Assembly: GCA_018902385.1 (NCBI GenBank)
Contig: JABSSW010000088.1
Coordinates: forward strand, 1-29,592
Length of the DNA: 29,592 nt
Direction: 5' to 3'
From: Physcia stellaris
Taxonomy: Eukaryota > Ascomycota > Lecanoromycetes > Caliciales > Physciaceae
The notes under the pieces are model-generated. The model was not told the origin of the DNA. It saw only the letters and a program-made list of their open reading frames with translations, and searched no databases. Within the stretch, counting starts at the first letter, position 1; each line of letters begins with the position of its first letter. Both the position numbers and the translations under genes were made by a program. Below, one piece after another: positions 29,371-29,592 of the stretch.

Positions 29371-29592
29371 GAATCGATCATAAAACGTAAAATTTTATTG
29401 ATATCGACGAGTCGAAATTTCAAACAATCGACAAATTTTCAATAAAACGATGTTGATTTGATTTTTTTGTTTTGTGAAATGTTATTGAATTTTCACAATC
29501 GCATTTTTTCAAACGCAATTGCAAATTGAACATCAAATTTGTGCGTTTGTTTTTTATTGCAATTGTCAAAATCATCAAATGTTGTTGAATTC
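29371..29592 (-). pseudogene. Old minus-strand frame, N-terminal part (split by element C)
   Basis: The minus strand is open from the window edge to the insertion site (73 codons) with two TGA and no TAA or TAG, and joins in frame to 22888-22770. It contains CNKKQTHKFDVQFAIAFEKM and a FVDCLKFRLVDINKILRF stretch, of no family known to me. It runs beyond the window. It could be gag or another part of element D, a different old element, or an accidental frame. Confidence 0.35.

Noticed and set aside
1-29592. A simply AT-biased genome (for example an anaerobic fungus or a protist) instead of repeat-directed mutation.
   Set aside because: General AT bias would lower CpG and CpA as well; here only C before a pyrimidine is removed, and the level changes at the borders of element A.
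1-29592. Single-strand editing of retroelement cDNA by an APOBEC-like enzyme.
   Set aside because: C-to-T and G-to-A changes occur in equal fashion on both strands, in LTRs, in satellites and in non-transposon DNA, so a double-strand DNA process fits better.

Overview
The window is a very AT-rich, gene-free stretch of a eukaryotic genome. It is most likely a filamentous fungus, because every recognisable gene belongs to a Ty3/gypsy LTR retrotransposon, at least one copy ends in a clear chromodomain (chromovirus type), and all copies carry a repeat-directed type of C-to-T damage. I cannot name the species. I found no host gene, tRNA or rRNA.

Layout. 1-7978: heavily mutated AT-rich DNA with no recognisable gene except short decayed reading frames; it holds a 26-bp minisatellite organised in higher-order blocks (3111-3317 and 4349-4986). 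7979-8891 plus 16380-16770: an old minus-strand integrase (element D), cut in two by element A. 8897-16374: element A, a full-length LTR element with 197-bp LTRs, a perfect 5-bp target duplication (GAAAT), gag, pol (protease, reverse transcriptase, RNase H, integrase, chromodomain) and about 1.6 kb of unassigned DNA before the 3' LTR. About 17.3-22.5 kb: element B, plus strand, older and without LTRs that I can find. 22894-29365: element C, with 294/295-bp LTRs, inserted into an old minus-strand reading frame that continues at 29371-29592. All copies are dead: stops, frameshifts and substituted catalytic residues.

The remarkable signal is the kind of decay. CpC/GpG is almost absent from all 29.6 kb (I saw about four cases by eye) and CpT/ApG is nearly gone outside element A and parts of C, while CpG and CpA remain abundant. 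In bases 1-600 I count about 36 CpG, two CpT, no ApG, no CpC and no GpG. The implied rule is C to T when a pyrimidine follows (CpY to TpY), acting on both strands. It explains the near-total lack of Gly, Pro and Trp codons, the conversion of conserved Trp codons to TGA (TAG is what CpA-directed RIP would favour), the differences between paired LTRs (25 of 28 transitions fit), one mismatch in the target duplication of C, and which catalytic Asp/Glu residues survive (29 of 29 codons fit). Classical Neurospora-type RIP prefers CpA, so this looks like a RIP-like process with unusual target specificity.

Relative order inferred from nesting and damage: D and the minus-strand frame are oldest, B is old, C is intermediate and A is youngest. 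The setting resembles a heterochromatic, perhaps pericentromeric, transposon nest; that last point is inference.
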